From: Streptomonospora alba
GTDB taxonomy: Bacteria > Actinomycetota > Actinomycetes > Streptosporangiales > Streptosporangiaceae
NCBI RefSeq assembly: GCF_000826685.1
Contig: NZ_JROO01000007.1
Coordinates: 16,931 to 80,930 of the forward strand
DNA length: 64,000 nucleotides
Direction: 5' to 3'
The translations under genes and the position numbers were made by a program. The notes under the pieces are model-generated. The model saw only the letters and a list, made by a program, of their open reading frames with translations. It did no database searches and had not been told where the DNA came from. Shown piece after piece: positions 33,814 through 48,381 of the stretch. How positions within the stretch are numbered: position 1 is the stretch's first letter; each line of letters opens with the position of its first letter.

Positions 33814-33831
33814 GCCGTCCCCTCCGAAGCT

Positions 33832-37536
<3,705 letters not shown>

Positions 37537-38365
37537 GGCGGAGATCGCCCTCTTCCGCAGCTCGCTTGTGAATGAATGTATGGCGAGATGGCCGCTCTTC
37601 GGGGCGGGCTCGAAGGTACAGCGGTCCGCTTGCCCGCGAACCGCCGGGATACACGCCCGGTCAGCAATCTCGGATAACAGGCTACTTGTCCAGGCACGCC
37701 GATTGGGACCCGAGTCCGGTAACGGACTGGGAGATTGCTAACAATCATTCACACTGTAGTGGGCTCCGCATGACCTGACCTGCAATCGAGCTCCCGCGAG
37801 CCGGACCGGGGCGACGGCGGGCGAGCGGGGGGGCAACCGCGGAAGGACGGTCGAGGCGGGGCCGGAGGTCGGCGGAAAGGGCGAGACGGCGGCAGGGAGG
37901 CGCCGACCGGCCGGCGTGCGTAGCGGGCCATTCCCGCTCGCCGGACCGCTCAACCCCCTGCGGACCGATCCCCTTCGGACGGTGAACCGGTGCCGGGTCG
38001 CGACGGGATCTCCGCGGTCCTCACCGGAACCTGAGTGTGCGGCCTCGCGTCTCACCTGATGTGCGCGGTCCGGACAGGACGGCTGGTTCCGAGCCCGGCG
38101 AAACACGGGGGTTTCGCCGGGTGAGGGGGCAGGTCCGGGCCGCGCATCGCGCTGTCGGCGCCCGCGGGCATCCCGACGGCGCGCGGGTGGCCGCGGGGCT
38201 GCCTTTCGCCGCGCGCCTGTGCCATCCTGCCCGCCTGTCTTCCGCGGCGCGCTCGGGCGCGGCGGCGGTGCGCCTGAGGGAGGTGGACCCGCCCAGCGGG
38301 TAGGAATTGCGCGTGCTGCCGCCATCGGGGCGGCAGGCCGCGGAGCGGATCAGCGTGGAGGAGAC
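37537..38365. other. 829-bp intergenic region between kgd and the SDR gene
   Basis: AGTCCG-GTAA-CGGACT is a small hairpin near 37713. AGCAATCTC (37663-37671) and GAGATTGCT (37731-37739) form a distant inverted repeat, and GATTGCTAACAATC near 37733 is a local palindrome. These sit in the kgd promoter region and may be operators. From about 37800 to 38330 the sequence is GC-rich without a supported gene. Confidence 0.5.
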
Positions 38366-39271
38366 ATGGCGGAGTTGCGGTTCGACGGGCGCGTCGCGGT
38401 CGTCACCGGCGCCGGGCGCGCTCTGGGTCGGGCCCACGCACTCGAACTGGCGGCGCGCGGTGCGAAGGTCGTCGTCAGTGAGAACGCGAGCGACAGGCCC
38501 CGGGCCGAAGGCGGCGACCCCGACCCGGTCGAGGCGGTCGAGGAGACCGCCGAGCGCATCCGGTCCGGCGGCGGTACCGCGGCAGTCAGCGTCGACGACA
38601 TCACGACCGAAGAAGGCGCCCAGTCGCTGGTCGACACCGCAGTGGAGGCCTATGGGCGGGTCGACGTCGTCGTCAACAGCGCGGGCATCCTGCGCGACCG
38701 GGCCTTTCGAAACATCGGCGTCGCCGAGTGGGACGCCGTGGTCGGCGTGCACCTGCGCGGCACCTTCCTGGTCACCCGCGCCGCTTTCGGCTACATGCGC
38801 GGCAACGGCTACGGGCGCATCGTCAACACCGCCTCGCCCTCCGGGCTGTTCGGCAACTTCGGCCAGACCAACTTCGCCGCCGCGAAGATGGGCGTCCTGG
38901 GCCTCACCAAGACGCTGGCCATCGAGGGCGCCAAGTACGACATCCTCGCCAACGCGGTCGCCCCGCTGGTGCGCACGCCCGAGACCGAGGGGATGTTCCC
39001 CGAGGGCGCCAAGGCGCTGATGGCTCCCGAACGCATCAGCCAGGCCGTCGCGTGGCTCGCCCACGAGAGCTGCGAAACCACCGGCGAGGTCTACTCCGTG
39101 GGCGGCGGGCGCGTGGCCAGGATCTTCGTCGCCGAAGGGCCCGGCGCCGAACTGGGCGAGGGTTCGGCCGAGGATCTGCGCGACCTCTGGCCCGACGTCA
39201 ACGCCGAGCAGCCCTATGTGATCCCGCGCGACTTCAGAGAGCAGGCCCGCACCCACCTGCGCGAGGCCTGA
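38366..39271 (+). CDS. Short-chain dehydrogenase/reductase with Phe at the catalytic Tyr position
   Basis: The 301-residue SDR belongs to the peroxisomal multifunctional-enzyme-2 (HSD17B4-like) group. It has the NAD motif VAVVTGAGRALGRAHALELA (TGxxxGxG), VVVNSAGILRDR and the FGNFGQTNFAAAKMGVLGL segment. The normally invariant YxxxK is FxxxK: Phe170 (TTC at 38873-38875) with Lys174, while Ser157 is kept. The change removes the proton donor, so activity is likely altered or lost. ATG 38366 follows GTGGAGGAGAC. No CoA-binding MaoC or SCP domain is fused. It may be a non-enzymatic paralogue, or a dehydrogenase using another base. Confidence 0.9.
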   Translation: MAELRFDGRVAVVTGAGRALGRAHALELAARGAKVVVSENASDRPRAEGGDPDPVEAVEETAERIRSGGGTAAVSVDDITTEEGAQSLVDTAVEAYGRVDVVVNSAGILRDRAFRNIGVAEWDAVVGVHLRGTFLVTRAAFGYMRGNGYGRIVNTASPSGLFGNFGQTNFAAAKMGVLGLTKTLAIEGAKYDILANAVAPLVRTPETEGMFPEGAKALMAPERISQAVAWLAHESCETTGEVYSVGGGRVARIFVAEGPGAELGEGSAEDLRDLWPDVNAEQPYVIPRDFREQARTHLREA

Positions 39272-39452
39272 CCGGTCCTCTTGGCCGAAGCGGCGCCCGC
39301 ACCAGGTGAAACGGCATCGGGCGGGCGCCGGCGACGCGGTTCGACCGCCTCAACGCAGGCCGCGGCCACCGGTTCGGCACGCATTCGTCGTTTGCCCGCG
39401 CAGCGACCGTCGGCGCTTCTACGATGACGGAACGAAGCCGGGGAGGGTGGCG

Positions 39453-39827
39453 ATGAGGGAGTTCGGCGAACTGGAGGCCGCCATCATGGACGCGCTGTGG
39501 CGGTCGGACCGCCCGCTGGCCGTCCGCGAAGTGCGCGAGTCGATGGACTATGAGCGCGACGTCGCCTACACGACCGTCATGACGGTGACCAACATCCTTT
39601 ACCACAAGGGCCTGCTTGAGCGGGAGAAGGCCGGGCGGGCCTGGCTCTACTGGCCGCGCGAGTCCCGCGAGGAGCACACCGCGCGGGTGATGAGCGAGGT
39701 CTTCAGCGCCTGCGGCGATCGGGGCACCACCATGCTGCGCTTCGTCGAGAGCTTCAGCGACGAGGAGATGGCGCGGCTGTGCGACGTGCTCAGCGAGGTC
39801 CGCGCCCAGCGCACCCGCGCCTCCTGA
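39453..39827 (+). CDS. BlaI/MecI/CopY-family transcriptional repressor
   Basis: The 124-residue product has the BlaI winged helix: MREFGELEAAIMDALWRSDR, PLAVREVRESMDYERDVAYT, TVMTVTNILYHKGLLERE and AGRAWLYWPRESREE. BlaI proteins repress target genes until cleaved by a sensor-protease (BlaR1/M56). No M56 protease is adjacent, so it is an orphan repressor. The ATG at 39453 follows GGGGAGGGTGGCG; a GTG two codons upstream is an alternative. It lies 181 bases after the SDR stop and before a hairpin terminator, so it may be transcribed alone. Confidence 0.9.
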   Translation: MREFGELEAAIMDALWRSDRPLAVREVRESMDYERDVAYTTVMTVTNILYHKGLLEREKAGRAWLYWPRESREEHTARVMSEVFSACGDRGTTMLRFVESFSDEEMARLCDVLSEVRAQRTRAS

Positions 39828-39873
39828 CACCGGATTCCGCGCGGTACCCCGCGGCCCCGGCGGCCCCGTGCCG

Positions 39874-39894
39874 CGACCCGGCTCCACCGGGTCG
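39874..39894. terminator. 8-bp hairpin after the BlaI-like gene
   Basis: CGACCCGG pairs with CCGGGTCG over a five-base loop. It lies between the repressor gene and the leaderless aminotransferase promoter. Confidence 0.55.
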
Positions 39895-39917
39895 TGATCG
39901 GGCCGCCGCCCGGCGTC

Positions 39918-39923
39918 TATGCT
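39918..39923 (+). promoter_or_regulatory. Putative -10 element (TATGCT) of the leaderless aminotransferase transcript
   Basis: TATGCT ends seven bases before the GTG at 39931. The element overlaps an in-frame ATG at 39919, which would then not be transcribed. This argues for the GTG start. Confidence 0.5.
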
Positions 39924-39930
39924 GCCCGGT

Positions 39931-41827
<1,897 letters not shown>

Positions 41828-41835
41828 GAGCCGTC

Positions 41836-41859
41836 GGCCGCTTCCGGCCGGAAGCGGCC
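41836..41859. terminator. 24-bp perfect palindrome after the methyltransferase
   Basis: GGCCGCTTCCGG is followed immediately by its exact complement, eight bases after the stop codon. Confidence 0.75.
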
Positions 41860-42004
41860 CGGAAGCGGCACGTGTGGCGGCGGCCGTGGAGGCCGCCCCC
41901 CGATTCCCGCGGCCTTCTGTATCGGCGGACGTGCCTGAGGACATAGGCTCTGGCACAGACGAGAACGCAGTTCAACGACGTGCGGGCAAGGGGTGCAGGA
42001 ACAG

Positions 42005-43309
42005 GTGACCACCAACGGCGCGGCGCGACGGGTCGACCAATTCACGCTGGAAAACGGACTACGCCTGGTGACCGCTCCGGCGTCGACCCCGCAGGTCGCC
42101 GCCGTCAACCTGTGGTACGGGGTCGGATCCCGCTTCGAGGTCCCCGGGCGCACCGGATTCGCCCACCTCTTCGAGCACCTGATGTTCCAGGGCAGCGGGA
42201 ACGTGGCCAAGGGCGAGCACTTCGACGCCGTCGAGCGGCTCGGCGGCGACATCAACGCCTCCACCTCCACCGACCGCACCAACTACTACGAGACGGTGCC
42301 CGAGCACGCGCTGGACCTCGTGCTGTGGCTGGAGGCCGACCGCATGGCCACCCTGCGCGAGGGGATGACCCAGGAGGTCCTGGACAACCAGCGCGACGTG
42401 GTCAAGAACGAGCGCCGCCAGCGCTACGACAACCAGCCCTACGGCACCGCCCTGGAGCGCATCCTGCGGCTGGCCTACCCCGAAGGCCACCCGTACCACC
42501 ACGCCACCATCGGCTCGATGGCCGATCTGGACGACGCCGACCTCGACTACGTCCTCGACTTCCACAAGCGCCACTACGGCCCCGACAACGCCGTGCTGAC
42601 GATCGTGAGCAACCTCGACCCCCAGGACGTGCGCGAGAGGGTCGAGCGCCACTTCGGCGCGATCCCCGCGCGGCCCGAAGCCGCCGAGGCGCCCGACGCC
42701 GCTCTCGCCGGCCTGATCGGCGGCCCCGTGGCCGAGCACGCGGTCGAGACCGTTCCCGCACCGGGCGTCTTCCTCGGCTACCGCGTCGCCCCCTACGGCG
42801 AGCGCGACTTCGACGTGATGCACCTGGCCTCGGCCGTCCTCGGACAGGGCCAGGGCAGCCGGCTCTACCGCCGGCTGGTGCTGGAGCGCGGTCTGGCCGC
42901 CGACGACGGCGGGGCGGCCGCCGACCTGCTGCCCTTCCGCTACACGCCCAGCCTGATGCTGGTCAACATGATCGCCCGCGAGGGCGTGAGCGGGGACGAG
43001 CTGGAGGCCGCGATGATCGAGGAGATCGGCACGCTGGCCGAGGGCGTCTCCGACGAAGAGCTCGAGCGCGCCCGTGCCGTGCTGGAGCGCGACCACATGC
43101 AGTCGCTGTCGCACCCCAGCGGACTGGCCGACGCCATCGGCTCCTGCACCCAGCTGTTCGGCGACCCCGAGCTCGCCTTCACCTGGCCGCAGCGTTGGAG
43201 CACCGTGACCGCCGAGGACGTCGTGGACCTGGCCAAGCGGCTGCTGGTGCCCGAGAACCGGCTGTCGGTGCGTTTCGACCCCGAGCCCGTCGGCGAGCCC
43301 GCCGCCTGA
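42005..43309 (+). CDS. Active M16-family zinc metallopeptidase
   Basis: The 434-residue product is an M16B peptidase of the pitrilysin class. The inverted zinc motif HxxEH is intact as HLFEH (His54, Glu57, His58). The distal Glu ligand sits in VKNERRQRYDNQPYG about 76 residues later. It has a second, catalytically inert M16 lobe in the C-terminal half. It probably pairs with the product of the next gene, since bacterial M16B enzymes work as heterodimers. The assigned GTG at 42005 has AGGAACAG just before it; GTG 41993 is an in-frame alternative. The two peptidase genes are 114 bases apart and collinear. Confidence 0.92.
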   Translation: MTTNGAARRVDQFTLENGLRLVTAPASTPQVAAVNLWYGVGSRFEVPGRTGFAHLFEHLMFQGSGNVAKGEHFDAVERLGGDINASTSTDRTNYYETVPEHALDLVLWLEADRMATLREGMTQEVLDNQRDVVKNERRQRYDNQPYGTALERILRLAYPEGHPYHHATIGSMADLDDADLDYVLDFHKRHYGPDNAVLTIVSNLDPQDVRERVERHFGAIPARPEAAEAPDAALAGLIGGPVAEHAVETVPAPGVFLGYRVAPYGERDFDVMHLASAVLGQGQGSRLYRRLVLERGLAADDGGAAADLLPFRYTPSLMLVNMIAREGVSGDELEAAMIEEIGTLAEGVSDEELERARAVLERDHMQSLSHPSGLADAIGSCTQLFGDPELAFTWPQRWSTVTAEDVVDLAKRLLVPENRLSVRFDPEPVGEPAA

Positions 43310-43423
43310 CACCTGCACGAGGGCGCCGCGCAAGCCGCGCGGTGCCCGGCCGCACGCCCCACAGATCCGCGGTCCCGCTCCGCCCGGTGCCTTCGTCCGC
43401 TACACGAGAGAGTCGCTACCCGC

Positions 43424-44770
43424 ATGCTGCAGACCCGCCCCGACCTCGGTGCCCCGACGCCCTACACCTTCCCCAAGCCCCGGCGCCTGACCGTGGGCGG
43501 CGGCACCGTCGTCGCCATCGACGTGCCCGGCCAGGCCTTCGCCGCGGTCCGCCTGGTCCATCACGCCGGGGGCGCCACCGAACCGCACGAGAGCATGGGC
43601 GTCGCCGCGCTCACCAACGAGGCGCTTGAGGACGGCGTCCAGGGCAACAGCTCGCTGCCCCCCGCTCTGGAGCGGCACGGCGCCGAGTGGGTCTCGCGCG
43701 TCACCTGGGACAGCTTCGTCACCGGCGTCGACGCGCCCGTCAACCGCCTGCGGGCCGCCACAGCGCTGCTGGCCGAGGCGGTGCGCACCCCGGCGCTGCG
43801 CGACGAGGACGTGCTGCGCCGCCGCGACCAGATCCTGGAGCGCTTCTGGCTGGACGCCTCGGTCCCCTCGACCCTGGCCACCCGCGCCGTCGGCGGGCAG
43901 CTGTTCACCGGGCGCTACGCCACACCGCTCAGCGGCGCTCCCGAGGCCCTCAAGAAGGTCACCCCGCAAGCGGTGCGGGACTTCCACGCCTCCTCTATCG
44001 CGGCGGCCGCGGGCACCCTGGTGGTCGTGGGCGACCTGACCGGGGTGGACCTCGAAGAGCTCGGGTCGGCGGTGTTCGGCGACGCCGCCGCCGCGCCGGC
44101 CCCGGACCGGACACCGCCCGAGCCGGCTCCCGGCGAGCTGCCGCGGGTCGTCGTGCTGGACCGCCCCGGCTCCGTTCAGTCGGCGCTACTGATGGCCCAC
44201 CGCGCCCCCTCCCGCCCGGAGGTGGACCTGCCCCGCGCGGACGGCATCAGCGACGTGCTGGGCGGCATGTTCACGTCGCGGCTCAACCTGGAGCTGCGCG
44301 AGCGCCTGGGCTACACCTACGGCGCCGGCTGCCGGTTCGACCTGCGCCGCGACAGTGGGGTCTTCCTGATCAGCACCCAGGTCGACACCCAGACCACGGC
44401 GCACTCGCTGACGGCCTCGCTGGCCGAAACCGAGCGGCTGCAGCGCGAAGGGGTCACCGAGGGCGAGCTGTCGGCGGTGCGCGAGTCCAACACGGTGGGG
44501 CTTCCGGTCAGCTACTCCACGGCGCGCAGCCTGGCCGGCGCCCTGGTCGAGATGGTCGTGCACGATCTGCCCGAGGACCACATCGACCGGCTGCGCGCCG
44601 GCTTCGAGGCCCTCACCGCCGACGACCTCGCCGAGGCGGCCCGGCGGTACCTGCGCCCCGAGGAGATGGTCACGGTCATCGCCGGCGACGCAGCGAGCCT
44701 GGAGGGCCCGCTGAGCGAAGCGGGCGCGGGGCCGGTCACTGTGCGCGACCCCGAGACCCTGTGGAGCTGA
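43424..44770 (+). CDS. Non-catalytic M16-family partner subunit
   Basis: The 448-residue protein has the same M16 fold but no HxxEH: the corresponding helix reads VAALTNEALEDG. The R/Y substrate-binding signature is kept in FTSRLNLELRERLGYTYGAG. This is the usual division of labour in heterodimeric M16B peptidases, where one subunit supplies zinc and the other supplies the Arg-Tyr pair. It follows the active subunit on the same strand; ATG 43424 has a moderate GAGAG upstream. The dimer would digest oligopeptides in a closed chamber. Location is cytoplasmic, since neither subunit has a signal peptide. Confidence 0.92.
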   Translation: MLQTRPDLGAPTPYTFPKPRRLTVGGGTVVAIDVPGQAFAAVRLVHHAGGATEPHESMGVAALTNEALEDGVQGNSSLPPALERHGAEWVSRVTWDSFVTGVDAPVNRLRAATALLAEAVRTPALRDEDVLRRRDQILERFWLDASVPSTLATRAVGGQLFTGRYATPLSGAPEALKKVTPQAVRDFHASSIAAAAGTLVVVGDLTGVDLEELGSAVFGDAAAAPAPDRTPPEPAPGELPRVVVLDRPGSVQSALLMAHRAPSRPEVDLPRADGISDVLGGMFTSRLNLELRERLGYTYGAGCRFDLRRDSGVFLISTQVDTQTTAHSLTASLAETERLQREGVTEGELSAVRESNTVGLPVSYSTARSLAGALVEMVVHDLPEDHIDRLRAGFEALTADDLAEAARRYLRPEEMVTVIAGDAASLEGPLSEAGAGPVTVRDPETLWS

Positions 44771-45026
44771 CCGCGGAGGGATTCCAGCCTCCCCGGGAGC
44801 CCCGTGCACCGCGGTTGACCTTTGGACCCGGTCGGTAAAAACCGCATGGAAAGGTGCATGGAGTCTCTTGGGGAGGACATAACGAAACCGAACCTAAACG
44901 ACGGTGATCCGGCAACCACCTGCTTGGACGTCGGCGATGCCTGGTATAAACGATGATCCGTGCACGTGCAGCCCGGCGACTCGCCGTGTTGCTCTATGCG
45001 ACTGTAAGAGCCCGCAGGAGGCCACC

Positions 45027-45053
45027 GTGGCCGTGATGAGACTCGCTGACTGA
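45027..45053 (+). CDS. Nine-codon upstream frame before the Ser/Thr kinase
   Basis: A GTG preceded by AGGAGG at ideal spacing opens a frame of eight residues (MAVMRLAD) ending TGA at 45051-45053. The kinase GTG follows two bases later, and the kinase has no Shine-Dalgarno of its own. Ribosomes translating this mini-frame could re-start on the kinase, so it is a candidate leader peptide or coupling device. Expression of the peptide is not shown; the strong site may simply serve the kinase through termination-reinitiation. Confidence 0.45.
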   Translation: MAVMRLAD

Positions 45054-45055
45054 CC

Positions 45056-46489
45056 GTGTCCTCCATTGAGAAGCCCGAAGCGGAGCGGGCGGGCGCCGAG
45101 CGGAACGAGTCTGCCGGCGAGCCCGCGACTCCTGCGGCGGTGCAGGCCGGAGCCCCGCACCGCGTGCTCAAGGGCCGCTACGAACTCGTCGACGAGATCG
45201 CCCGCGGCGGCGTGGGCACCGTCTGGCGTGCTACCGACCTCGTCCTGGACCGCCGGGTCGCGGTCAAGGAACTGCGCCTGCCCGACGACGTGAGCTCCGC
45301 CGAGCGCGAGAGCCTGCTGCAGCGCACCACCCGCGAGGCGCGCGTGGCCGCCCGGCTCGCGCATCCCGGCGTGGTGACCGTGCTCGACGTCGTCGACGAA
45401 GACGACCGGCCGTGGATCGTCATGGAGTACATCGACGCGCGCACGCTCGCGGGCATCGTCGATGTGGCCGGGCCGCTGCCCTACCAGCGTGTCGCCGAGA
45501 TCGGCCTGCAGCTGATCGACGCGCTCAAGGTCGCCCACGAAGACGGCATCGTGCACCGCGACGTCAAGCCCGAGAACGTGATGATCAGCGAGGACGGCCG
45601 GGTCGTGCTGACCGATTTCGGGCTGGCCGCCTGGACCGGGGAATCCGCGCTGACCAGCTCGGGGCGCATCATCGGCTCGCCCTCCTACATCCCGCCCGAA
45701 CGCGCGAAGGCCGGCCCGGTGGGCCCGGAGTCCGACCTGTGGTCGCTGGGCGCCACGCTCTACGCCGCCGTCGAGGGACACCCGCCCTACGACCGCAAGG
45801 GCTACATCCGCATCCTCAAGGGCGCCGACCTGGAGGACCCGCCGACCGCGCAGAACGCCGGACCGCTCGCGCCGGTGCTGGCCGGGCTCCTGCACGTCCA
45901 GCCGGGCGACCGGCTCACGGCCGAGAACGCCACCAAGATGCTGCGCATCGCCGCGCTCGCCCCGTGGGCCCCCGAGACCAGCCCCGAGACCGCGGCCAGA
46001 ACCGCGACGACCGGCACCCAGCCGGTCGTGCCGCAGCCGGCCCGCGAGGGCGGTTACAGCGACGGCGCCACCGAGTCCCGCGGGGACGCGAACTCCTCCT
46101 CCGGTTCCGACGGTGAAACCGATGAGGCCGACGAGGAGGGCGAAGGGGCCGCGGCCGAGGACGGCGCGCAGGACGACGCGGACGAGTCGGAGCGCGAGCG
46201 GACCGACGAGGGCGCCCAGTCGCTACGGAGCTCCGTCCAGGACTCGGTGGCGGAGCTGCAGGACCAGTTCTCCGATTCGGTGTCCGTCTGGCACGACCGG
46301 TTCCAGCGCCACCGTCCCGAGTCCGTGGGCCACCTGCTGACCTCGATCCGCGACTCCACCGACACCCTCGGCCTGACCAGCTCGGGCAAGCACCGCGAGG
46401 GCAGTTCGCTGCCGGTGGTCCTCGCCGTGGTCGCCGGCGTACTGCTGCTGCTCGGCGTCGTGCTGTGGGCGCTGCTCTTCCGCAGCTGA
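45056..46489 (+). CDS. Tail-anchored Hanks-type serine/threonine protein kinase
   Basis: The 477-residue kinase has a typical catalytic domain (residues about 40-310): VAVKELRLP with the ATP Lys, REARVAARL with its Glu partner, catalytic loop VHRDVKPENVMIS, DFGLAAWTGES, then PSYIPPERA in place of APE. An Asp/Glu/Ser-rich linker (about residues 330-400) leads to a helix and a single C-terminal membrane segment, SLPVVLAVVAGVLLLLGVVL, with four residues after it. The usual extracellular sensor domain is missing, so the protein is tail-anchored and faces the cytoplasm. A nine-codon upstream frame ends two bases before its GTG. Substrates are unknown. Confidence 0.93.
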   Translation: MSSIEKPEAERAGAERNESAGEPATPAAVQAGAPHRVLKGRYELVDEIARGGVGTVWRATDLVLDRRVAVKELRLPDDVSSAERESLLQRTTREARVAARLAHPGVVTVLDVVDEDDRPWIVMEYIDARTLAGIVDVAGPLPYQRVAEIGLQLIDALKVAHEDGIVHRDVKPENVMISEDGRVVLTDFGLAAWTGESALTSSGRIIGSPSYIPPERAKAGPVGPESDLWSLGATLYAAVEGHPPYDRKGYIRILKGADLEDPPTAQNAGPLAPVLAGLLHVQPGDRLTAENATKMLRIAALAPWAPETSPETAARTATTGTQPVVPQPAREGGYSDGATESRGDANSSSGSDGETDEADEEGEGAAAEDGAQDDADESERERTDEGAQSLRSSVQDSVAELQDQFSDSVSVWHDRFQRHRPESVGHLLTSIRDSTDTLGLTSSGKHREGSSLPVVLAVVAGVLLLLGVVLWALLFRS

Positions 46490-46900
46490 GTCGGCACCGC
46501 ACCCGGATCGCGCAGACCGCGCCGGCGCGGCCACGGAACGCGGCGCGGTTAAATCCCGCCGCACGCGGTCAGCCGCGTCGGCATGAGCATTGTTCGCCGG
46601 GTAGGCGTTCCTCTGCAACGCCGTCTTCCTCCCCCAGGCGCCGGTGCTGACCGCGTTCTTCGGCGTCTCCGCGGGAACGGCTCCGCTGTCGGCCGGAAGG
46701 CGGCCCGGGACGCGCTGGAGGAGATCGCCTCGCCGCCGAGCACGAGGTCCGTCACCCCGATGTAGCGGCACGCACCGGGGGCCGGGGCCGGGCACGGCCG
46801 AGCCGGTGGCGGAACGCGCCCGGGGATACGCCGGCCCGGCCGAGGACTCCGGCGGCGTACCGTTCCGCAGCTTCCGACCCGCAGCCCAGGAGACTCCCTG
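46490..46900. other. 411-bp intergenic region
   Basis: GC-rich sequence between the kinase and the SGNH hydrolase. I see no gene, RNA or clear promoter. The GGAGACTCC before 46901 is the ribosome-binding site of the next gene. Confidence 0.6.
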
Positions 46901-48208
46901 ATGACCCTTGACGGCTCCCGTGCGGACCGCCCGTCACCACCCGCCGCGATGATGCGGCGCAGGCCGTTGCTGTCGGGGCTGGCCCTGCCGCTGAGCGCGC
47001 TGCTGATCCTGCCTGTGGGCGGCGGCAGTGCGGCGGGCGACGCCCGCCACTGGCAGCAGTGGGTGACCGGCTGGGCGGCCAGCCCGGTCGCCGGCGGCGA
47101 GATCCCCAGCGGCGACTGCCCCGCAGGCCGCGGGTCGAAAGACCGGACGGTGCGCAACGTCGTCTTCCTCAGCGCCGGCGGCGACGAGGTGCGGGTGCGG
47201 CTGAGCAACGCCTTCGGCGAGCGGTCGATCCGCGTGGGCCGCGCCTCGGTGGCGGTGCAGAGCGAAGGCGCCGCCGCCGTACCCGCAACCCTGCGCCCGC
47301 TGACCTTCGACGGTCGGCGCGGCGTGACCCTCCCGGCCGACGCCGAGATGTTCAGCGACCCGGTCGAGCTGGACGCCCGGGCGCTGTCCACCCTGCTCGT
47401 CAGCGTCTACACGCCCCAGGCGACGGGGCCGGTGACCAACCACCCCCTCACCGCCCAGAGAAACTTCGTCGCCGGAGGAGACACCACCCTCGATCCCTCC
47501 GGCGGCCGTTTCGGCCGGGCGTCGTGCTGGATGCTCACCAGCGGCGTCGACGTCGAGCGCAGCAAACGGTTCACCGGGACCGTGGTCGTGCTCGGCGACT
47601 CCATCACCGACGCGGCGGCCACGACCGTCAACGCCAATCGGCGCTGGCCCGACCACCTGGCCCGTCGACTGAACGCGGTCGAGGGGCCGAGCCTGTCCGT
47701 GGCCAACGCCGGCCTGGCCGGCAACATGCTGCTGCGCGAGCGTGAACTCGGGTCCTACCTCGGCGTAGGCGCCGTGGACCGGTTGGACCGCGACGTCATC
47801 GACCAGTCGGGTGTGCGCACCGTGATCCTGCTGGAGGGCATCAACGACATCGGCCACGACGCGAGCGCGGCGGAGATCATCGAGGGCTACCGGCAGATCA
47901 TCGACCGCACCCACGCCCGCGGCCTGGACATCGTCGGCGGCACCCTGCTGCCGTTCAAGGGCTCCTCGATGTGGACCCCCAGGCGCCAGCAGACCTGGAG
48001 CGCGGTCAACCGGTGGATCCGCACCAGCGGCGAGTTCGACGGCGTCGTGGACTTCGCCGCGGCTACGGCCTCGGCGGAGGACCCGCTGAGGCTGGCGCCG
48101 GCCTACGACAGCGGCGACGGGCTGCACCCCGACGACACGGGCACCAAGGCCATGGCCGCGGCCGTCGACCTGTCCCTCCTGCTCCCGCGCCACCGCACGG
48201 ACGCCTGA
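46901..48208 (+). CDS. Secreted SGNH/GDSL-family hydrolase
   Basis: The 435-residue product has a basic N-terminus (MMRRRPLLSG), a hydrophobic core LALPLSALLILPVGGGSAAGDA and a likely signal-peptidase I site near residue 47, so it is exported. The hydrolase domain has block I VVVLGDSITDAAATTVN with the nucleophile Ser, block II-III with GLAGNMLL and VILLEGINDIGHD, and block V SGDGLHPDDTGTKAM with the Asp-His pair. An N-terminal beta-rich domain precedes it. These enzymes hydrolyse carbohydrate esters or lipids; the substrate is unknown here. ATG 46901 follows GGAGACTCC. A strong hairpin follows the stop. Confidence 0.9.
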   Translation: MTLDGSRADRPSPPAAMMRRRPLLSGLALPLSALLILPVGGGSAAGDARHWQQWVTGWAASPVAGGEIPSGDCPAGRGSKDRTVRNVVFLSAGGDEVRVRLSNAFGERSIRVGRASVAVQSEGAAAVPATLRPLTFDGRRGVTLPADAEMFSDPVELDARALSTLLVSVYTPQATGPVTNHPLTAQRNFVAGGDTTLDPSGGRFGRASCWMLTSGVDVERSKRFTGTVVVLGDSITDAAATTVNANRRWPDHLARRLNAVEGPSLSVANAGLAGNMLLRERELGSYLGVGAVDRLDRDVIDQSGVRTVILLEGINDIGHDASAAEIIEGYRQIIDRTHARGLDIVGGTLLPFKGSSMWTPRRQQTWSAVNRWIRTSGEFDGVVDFAAATASAEDPLRLAPAYDSGDGLHPDDTGTKAMAAAVDLSLLLPRHRTDA

Positions 48209-48258
48209 GGCTCCGGCCCGGCCCGTCCCTCGCGATCGTCGTGGCCGCGGCCACGATC

Positions 48259-48289
48259 CTCGCGGCTCGGGACCGTGCCGAGCCGCGAG
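48259..48289. terminator. 12-bp hairpin after the SGNH hydrolase gene
   Basis: CTCGCGGCTCGG pairs perfectly with CCGAGCCGCGAG over seven bases. A second palindrome, GTGGCCGCGGCCAC, precedes it near 48240. Confidence 0.75.
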
Positions 48290-48381
48290 CCCTGCATCGG
48301 CCCGCACCGGCCGAAGCGGGGTGAGCGTGGCGACGGCCGGTGCGTCGAGGACTGGGACACCGGCCGGATCGGGCCGGAAGG

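Noticed and set aside
37738..38325. Minus-strand frame of 195 codons between kgd and the SDR gene
   Set aside because: Highly Arg/Pro-biased with no recognisable domain and no start signal.
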